Positions 4,974 through 5,522 of a stretch of DNA of 5,522 nt are shown piece after piece. The stretch comes from JBCBST01 sp039819115. GTDB taxonomy: Bacteria; Bacteroidota; Rhodothermia; Balneolales; Balneolaceae. Position numbers and translations under genes: made by a program. Under the pieces are notes generated by a model. The model was given only the letters and a program-made list of their open reading frames with translations, had not been told where the DNA came from and did no database searches. Position 1 is the first letter of the stretch. Every line of letters begins with the position of its first letter. The DNA is taken from contig JBCBST010000174.1 of the NCBI GenBank assembly GCA_039819115.1, positions 1-5,522 of the forward strand. Direction: 5' to 3'.

Positions 4974-5522
4974 ATGAACGTGGAAAAAGAGGCCATAGCT
5001 CAACAAACGTGTTCACATTGTGGTGAACCGTGCTCTTCTCAGGCTGTACAGGCTGAGGAATTAACCTTTTGCTGTCAAGGTTGCAAAACCGTGTATGAGC
5101 TATTGGCCGATCATGCATTATGCGACTACTATAGCTTTGATACGATTGCCCCCAAAACTCCGGCCTCTGGCATTTCGCGTAAACGCTTTGAGTTCCTGGA
5201 TGATATTCAGGTTCAACAACAACTCCTTTCTTTCACCGACGGTCGATCCGCTGCGCTTACACTACGCATTCCGAACATCCAGTGCACATCCTGTGTATGG
5301 CTGCTCGAAAACCTGCAGAGCATTGATGCCGGTATTATTCAGGGCTCCGTAAATTTTATGAAACGCACACTTACCCTGCGTTTCGATCCGACCAAAACAT
5401 CGTTAAAAGCCATTGCAGAACTGTTAACCACCATCGGTTATGAGCCCGATCTGAAGTTGGGCGATCTCGATGCAAAGAAAGCATCCTCAGTTGATCGTTC
5501 ACTCTGGCTTAAACTGGGTGTA
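4974..5522 (+). CDS. ccoI: CcoI/FixI-like heavy-metal (copper) P1B-type ATPase, N-terminal part
   Basis: The frame is open from ATG 4974 to the window end, giving 183 residues of a protein that is probably around 800 long. The first domain is the Cys-rich metal-binding region found at the front of CcoI/FixI ATPases: CSHCGEPC at 13-20 and FCCQGCKTVYELL at 32-44. A heavy-metal-associated (HMA, ferredoxin-like) domain spans about 94-162, with the metal site CTSC at 104-107 in IPNIQCTSCVWLLENL. The membrane channel (CPC), DKTGT phosphorylation site and ATP-binding domain lie beyond the edge. Relatives pump Cu(I) across the inner membrane for the CuB centre of cbb3 cytochrome oxidase. The gene starts 18 nt after the rrf2 stop, so the two are probably one transcript. 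In-frame stops at 4953 and 4962 exclude a start before 4965. No clear ribosome-binding site is seen. A general copper-export CopA is less likely, because it normally lacks the Cys-rich leader. Naming it ccoI rests on this leader and on the Rrf2 neighbour; no cco oxidase genes are visible here. Confidence 0.88.
   Translation, partial: MNVEKEAIAQQTCSHCGEPCSSQAVQAEELTFCCQGCKTVYELLADHALCDYYSFDTIAPKTPASGISRKRFEFLDDIQVQQQLLSFTDGRSAALTLRIPNIQCTSCVWLLENLQSIDAGIIQGSVNFMKRTLTLRFDPTKTSLKAIAELLTTIGYEPDLKLGDLDAKKASSVDRSLWLKLGV

Noticed and set aside
4750..4974. A 74-codon frame overlapping the end of the rrf2 gene
   Set aside because: It lies in another frame inside a well-supported Rrf2 gene, resembles no family I know, and its stop merely overlaps the ccoI start.
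4953..4976. Possible rrf2-ccoI fusion by readthrough, since both genes are in the same frame
   Set aside because: Two in-frame TAA stops (4953-4955 and 4962-4964) separate them, and each protein has normal family ends. The shared frame is one chance in three.
5095..5352. An 85-codon frame inside the start of the ATPase gene
   Set aside because: It is out of frame with the CcoI-like protein, whose CxxC motifs and HMA domain clearly identify the real coding frame.

Overview
The window has moderate GC (mid-40s percent by eye) and every recognisable gene lies on the + strand. It looks like ordinary chromosomal DNA of a marine or aquatic Bacteroidota-like (FCB group) bacterium. The clues are the CcoI-type copper ATPase beside an Rrf2 regulator, the short stand-alone LysA, and the near absence of Shine-Dalgarno sequences. 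The histidyl-tRNA synthetase is the standard bacterial (E. coli-like) form, not the eukaryote-like form I associate with Bacteroidia and Flavobacteriia. That makes a Balneola/Rhodothermus-type lineage my best guess. This placement is inference and has not been tested.

Layout: (1) 1-61, the last codons of an unidentified gene ending 2 nt before hisS. (2) 64-1332, hisS, complete histidyl-tRNA synthetase. (3) 1333-1420, an 88-nt spacer with an inverted repeat. (4) 1421-3217, a CPA1/NhaP-type cation:proton antiporter with a cytosolic Rossmann-like tail. (5) 3229-4398, lysA, diaminopimelate decarboxylase, starting 11 nt after the antiporter gene and so probably co-transcribed with it. (6) 4399-4496, a 98-nt regulatory spacer rich in dyad symmetry. 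(7) 4497-4955, an Rrf2-family regulator with a Cys3-His set typical of Fe-S cluster sensors. (8) 4974-5522, the N-terminal 183 residues of a CcoI/FixI-like P1B copper ATPase, cut by the window end.

The first part is housekeeping: tRNA charging, ion homeostasis and the last step of lysine synthesis. The most interesting part is the right-hand end. There a putative Fe-S-sensing Rrf2 protein sits 18 nt upstream of a copper ATPase of the type that supplies copper to cbb3 cytochrome oxidase. In front of the regulator lies an AT-rich imperfect 24-bp palindrome that could be its own operator, overlapping the predicted start of transcription. This would make an oxygen-, redox- or NO-responsive switch for cbb3 oxidase assembly, a plausible but not radically new arrangement. 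A second oddity is a pair of look-alike inverted repeats with a matched base-pair change, in front of the antiporter gene and of the rrf2 gene. I see no mobile element, CRISPR array, tRNA, rRNA or pseudogene.
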